This document shows positions 6,371 through 8,391 of a stretch of DNA of 8,391 bases, in pieces (the stretch's first letter is position 1; every line of letters starts with the position of its first letter). The position numbers were made by a program, and so were the translations under genes. The notes under the pieces were generated by a model, which saw nothing but the letters and a program-made list of their open reading frames with translations, was not told the origin of the DNA and did not search any database. Where the stretch lies: assembly GCA_020441225.1 (NCBI GenBank), contig JAGRMP010000302.1:1-8391 (forward strand), given 5' to 3'. Source of the DNA: Maritimibacter sp. Its GTDB lineage: Bacteria; Pseudomonadota; Alphaproteobacteria; Rhodobacterales; Rhodobacteraceae.

Positions 6371-7369
6371 TCAGCTCCACCTCGGAAGCGGGGGTGCGCC
6401 TTGCGGGATTGCCAGGGTTACCGAACCTTCCCGGAAATCGGTGAAGCGCTGTTTCCAGGTGCGACCGGGCCAGATCAGCTCGACCGTACCCTCGTCGGGG
6501 CGATAGGCCGCGGTGTAGAGCGTGCCGAATCCGTCGCGGAAATTCGTTGAGTAGAGCGGTGGCAGCAGGAAGGTGCCGACGAATTTCTCTTCGGCCATCG
6601 GGTGAAGGGTAAGCTGCTGAAGCAGGAAGCGTTCGCGTTCGACCGTCGCGGTGAACCGCGCATGGCGGGCCCATTCGACCCGCTCCTGATGATTTGTTGC
6701 GACGGGCGCGTTGGTCGTGACCGCCGGGCGATCGGGCGCCAGAAAGGCAGTCAGGTAGGTGCGGTCGGCGTCGAGGACGGTGACGTTGTAGCTCATATGG
6801 CTGGGCACACGCTTGAGCACCTCGCCGGCTTCCGCGGCGGTCTCACAGGTTTGCAGGATGTAGCGCAGGATGAGAGGGACACCGAAGCCCTCACCGACAG
6901 CGCGCCGACCGCCAAAGGTGAGCGACACCGCGAGCCCCGCGTCGTTGATGCCGTCGACCAGGCCGAAGAGCCCGTCGGTGAGCCCCATCACGCTGCGTCC
7001 CTGCCAGCGGGTCTTGAGCAGCACCGCATCGAAAGCACGTGGATCGTAGTCGTAATTTCGTACCAGGAGCGGCTTGTCTCCCGACCAGACCGCCTGACTG
7101 CAGCCGGAGAGGTAGGGCGGAGGGCTGTAGAAGCTCAGAAACCGCGCCTCCATGTCGCCGCCGCCGGCGATCCCGGTCAGCTCTTCCCACAGCGGCGCGA
7201 TTTCGGGCATGTGGGCGCGGATCGCGCGGCGGCATTCGAGGAAGGTCGGCCGCGCCGACAGCCCCTCGCTGGCCCACCAGGTGCCGTAGGCCGGCCAGTA
7301 CTGAGCAAACAGCCCGGCCCATTTGGGGCCCGGGTCATCCTCGGAAATGGCGCGGAAGTGGAGCTTCAT
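6371..7369 (-). CDS. C45-family autoproteolytic acyltransferase/hydrolase
   Basis: Predicted 332-residue Ntn-hydrolase related to acyl-CoA:6-aminopenicillanic acid acyltransferase (peptidase family C45). Such proteins are made as precursors that cut themselves before a cysteine, which then becomes the N-terminal nucleophile. Here LSGCSQAVW places the predicted cut between Gly89 and Cys90, giving chains of about 89 and 243 residues. Further family marks: LLVRNYDYDP (101-110), GLVDGINDAGLAVSL (136-150), SYNVTVLDADRTYL and ATNHQE (Asn226, His227). No signal peptide is seen, so it probably works in the cytoplasm on an amide of unknown identity. The ATG at 7369 is chosen because the family-like N-terminus begins there; the frame is open to 7438, but that part overlaps a palindromic control site. 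The ribosome site is weak. It lies 225 bases behind an ATP-grasp gene on the same strand. Confidence 0.88.
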   Translation of the reverse strand: MKLHFRAISEDDPGPKWAGLFAQYWPAYGTWWASEGLSARPTFLECRRAIRAHMPEIAPLWEELTGIAGGGDMEARFLSFYSPPPYLSGCSQAVWSGDKPLLVRNYDYDPRAFDAVLLKTRWQGRSVMGLTDGLFGLVDGINDAGLAVSLTFGGRRAVGEGFGVPLILRYILQTCETAAEAGEVLKRVPSHMSYNVTVLDADRTYLTAFLAPDRPAVTTNAPVATNHQERVEWARHARFTATVERERFLLQQLTLHPMAEEKFVGTFLLPPLYSTNFRDGFGTLYTAAYRPDEGTVELIWPGRTWKQRFTDFREGSVTLAIPQGAPPLPRWS

Positions 7370-7407
7370 GGGCCATCCATCGAGCAAAACAGCGCCGGCT
7401 GCAAGGG

Positions 7408-7440
7408 GGGTGTGCGAGGGGTGTGCGAGCTCGCACACCC
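7408..7440. promoter_or_regulatory. Triple 11-bp element ending in a perfect 22-bp palindrome; candidate operator
   Basis: GGGTGTGCGAG occurs at 7408-7418 and directly again at 7419-7429, and its exact reverse complement CTCGCACACCC follows at 7430-7440. The second and third copies make a perfect 22-bp palindrome centred about 60 bases before the start of the C45-family gene. The core TGTGC-N6-GCACA has the same half-sites and spacing as the TraR (LuxR-family) tra box, though the central six bases differ. No T-run follows on either strand, so a terminator is less likely than a binding site for a dimeric regulator. The element adjoins a TTGACA (minus strand, 7441-7446), but no matching -10 was found. 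Confidence 0.55.
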
Positions 7441-7482
7441 TGTCAAGTATTTGTAATATATGACGGTATCGCTAACAAATTC
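7441..7482. promoter_or_regulatory. AT-rich island beside the palindrome, possible promoter region
   Basis: About 40 bases here are strikingly AT-rich against the GC-rich surroundings. They include TAATATATG on the plus strand and TTGACA on the minus strand at 7441-7446. ATTTGT (7449-7454) and ACAAAT (7475-7480) form a loose inverted repeat. Placement upstream of the C45-family gene fits a promoter, but no properly spaced -35/-10 pair could be assigned on the minus strand. Confidence 0.3.
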
Positions 7483-7594
7483 CGCGCGCGTTTTGCCCGT
7501 GCGCGGAGCGAAAAGCCCAAGGCGGCGCGGGGCCGTCGCCGTGCGCCGTCCGGCGCCGTCCTGTCCTCTCCGTCCCGCGGCCATGGCCTGCGGC

Positions 7595-8389
7595 CTACAT
7601 GATCTTGAACGCCGGTTCCTCCATCACGTGGGCGGAGGGCAGGGGCCGGGCGTAATAGGCCGACTTGATCCCGGCGATCCATTGTTTCGACTTCTCCGTG
7701 AGCGCGAAATTCTTGGTCATCGACCGGCCGCGGGTGACCAGGATGCCGAGGTCGGCGCCCTCGTAGCGGTAGTCGCCGACGTTGGAGATCCGCAGGAAGA
7801 AGGCTTCATCCTCGCTCTCGACCGCACGACGGTGATAGTCGAACCGGTCATACACCACCTTTCCGTCGGGCATCATCCTGTAGATCCCCGATTGCGGCGC
7901 ATGGGTGATGATGTCGACGTTGTCCTCGGTGTGCTTGATGACCATCTGGCTCCAGCTGTCGATCATGTCGGGATCGGCCCAACGCGCGTTCAGCTCCTCG
8001 ATGTCGAGGCTGAAGTCCTTTTTCGAGAATTCGAGCAGGTGGAACAGGAACAGGGGCGCATCGGCATGGGCGAAGGCGGCGTGGTTGGTCATCGAACTGG
8101 CGCCGGTGATGCGCGGGTTGAGCTCGCCCAACCAGATCTCGCCGGTTTTCTTGTCGATCAGGAAATCGAGCTCGAAATAGCCGCGATACCCTTCCTTGCG
8201 GAGCTGTTCGCCGAATTTGAAGGTCAGTTCGCGGGCCTGTTGGCGGGACTTGGGCGGGAAGGCGGTCGAGAAGATCTCGTTGCCGCACCAGCCGCCGCGG
8301 TAGGGTGTGAGCTCCTTGAAGCCGACAAGTTCGGTCATCAACGGGCCGACGATGGTGCCTTCCGATGTGGCGCAGGCCTCGATCGCCGA
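7595..8389 (-). CDS. ATP-grasp family enzyme, C-terminal part (5' end outside window)
   Basis: The frame runs open to the window edge; 264 residues are visible. They match the second half of an ATP-grasp ligase of the carbamoyl-phosphate-synthase/biotin-carboxylase-like kind, which joins a carboxylate to a nucleophile through an acyl-phosphate. The metal- and ATP-binding stretch is seen as YRGYFELDFLID followed by IWLGELNPRITGAS, with Glu73, Glu89 and Asn91 of the fragment the likely ligands and Arg93 after them. An ATG and a TTG near 8336-8341 are not taken as starts, because matching sequence (EGTIVGPLMTELVGFKELTPY) continues upstream without a break. After the core, about 150 residues form a C-terminal extension of unknown role (ISNVGDYRYEGADLGILVTRG near its middle). 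The substrate cannot be told. The next gene on this strand is the C45-family hydrolase, 225 bases away, so the two may be functionally linked though separated by a regulatory gap. Confidence 0.85.
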   Translation of the reverse strand, partial: SAIEACATSEGTIVGPLMTELVGFKELTPYRGGWCGNEIFSTAFPPKSRQQARELTFKFGEQLRKEGYRGYFELDFLIDKKTGEIWLGELNPRITGASSMTNHAAFAHADAPLFLFHLLEFSKKDFSLDIEELNARWADPDMIDSWSQMVIKHTEDNVDIITHAPQSGIYRMMPDGKVVYDRFDYHRRAVESEDEAFFLRISNVGDYRYEGADLGILVTRGRSMTKNFALTEKSKQWIAGIKSAYYARPLPSAHVMEEPAFKIM

Positions 8390-8391
8390 GC

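Noticed and set aside
7419..7440. The 22-bp palindrome as an intrinsic terminator
   Set aside because: No T-run follows on either strand, there is no loop at the centre, and it lies about 155 bases beyond the ATP-grasp stop and close to the next start. An operator fits better.
7419..7446. Promoter built on the minus-strand TTGACA at 7441-7446
   Set aside because: At 16-18 bases downstream the sequence is G/C-rich with no -10 hexamer, so the perfect -35 match alone is not enough.
6602..7456. 284-codon plus-strand open frame covering most of the C45-family gene
   Set aside because: It is antisense to a clear family member with an intact Gly-Cys cleavage site, and its own translation has no motif.

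Overview
The window is GC-rich chromosomal DNA from an alphaproteobacterium, most probably a Rhodobacterales (Rhodobacter/Roseobacter-type) organism. That placement rests on base composition and the flavour of the proteins, not on a marker gene. It looks like the edge of a surface-polysaccharide (capsule or exopolysaccharide) locus. It holds seven genes: two are cut by the window edges and five are complete.

Layout from left to right: (1) the C-terminal half of GDP-L-fucose synthase (+), which makes the activated sugar GDP-L-fucose. (2) A strong hairpin in the short convergent gap. (3) A 639-residue protein (-) built like a phage tailspike: a phage tail-fibre-type N-terminal module, a pectate-lyase-3 type beta-helix and a C-terminal beta-rich domain. 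(4) Two diverged nucleotidyltransferase-fold proteins of the PF14907 type, facing each other (+ then -). (5) About 520 bases without a credible gene, then a 169-residue NusG/RfaH-type transcription elongation factor (+). (6) On the minus strand, the C-terminal part of an ATP-grasp enzyme, followed after 225 bases by a C45-family (acyl-CoA:6-APA acyltransferase-like) autoproteolytic Ntn-hydrolase. The gap between them holds an 11-bp unit repeated head to tail and then inverted, forming a perfect 22-bp palindrome.

How the genes may work together: fucose-nucleotide synthesis, a specialised NusG paralog (such paralogs commonly drive long polysaccharide operons) and PF14907 proteins (often found in polysaccharide and peptide-modification loci) all fit a surface-glycan locus. 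The tailspike-like protein is the unusual member. It has phage architecture, no signal peptide and no phage structural neighbours, yet it sits in the locus that probably makes the kind of glycan such proteins bind or cleave. The ATP-grasp/C45 pair looks like a separate metabolic unit to the right of the polysaccharide genes. All family names come from reading motifs by eye; no database search was possible.
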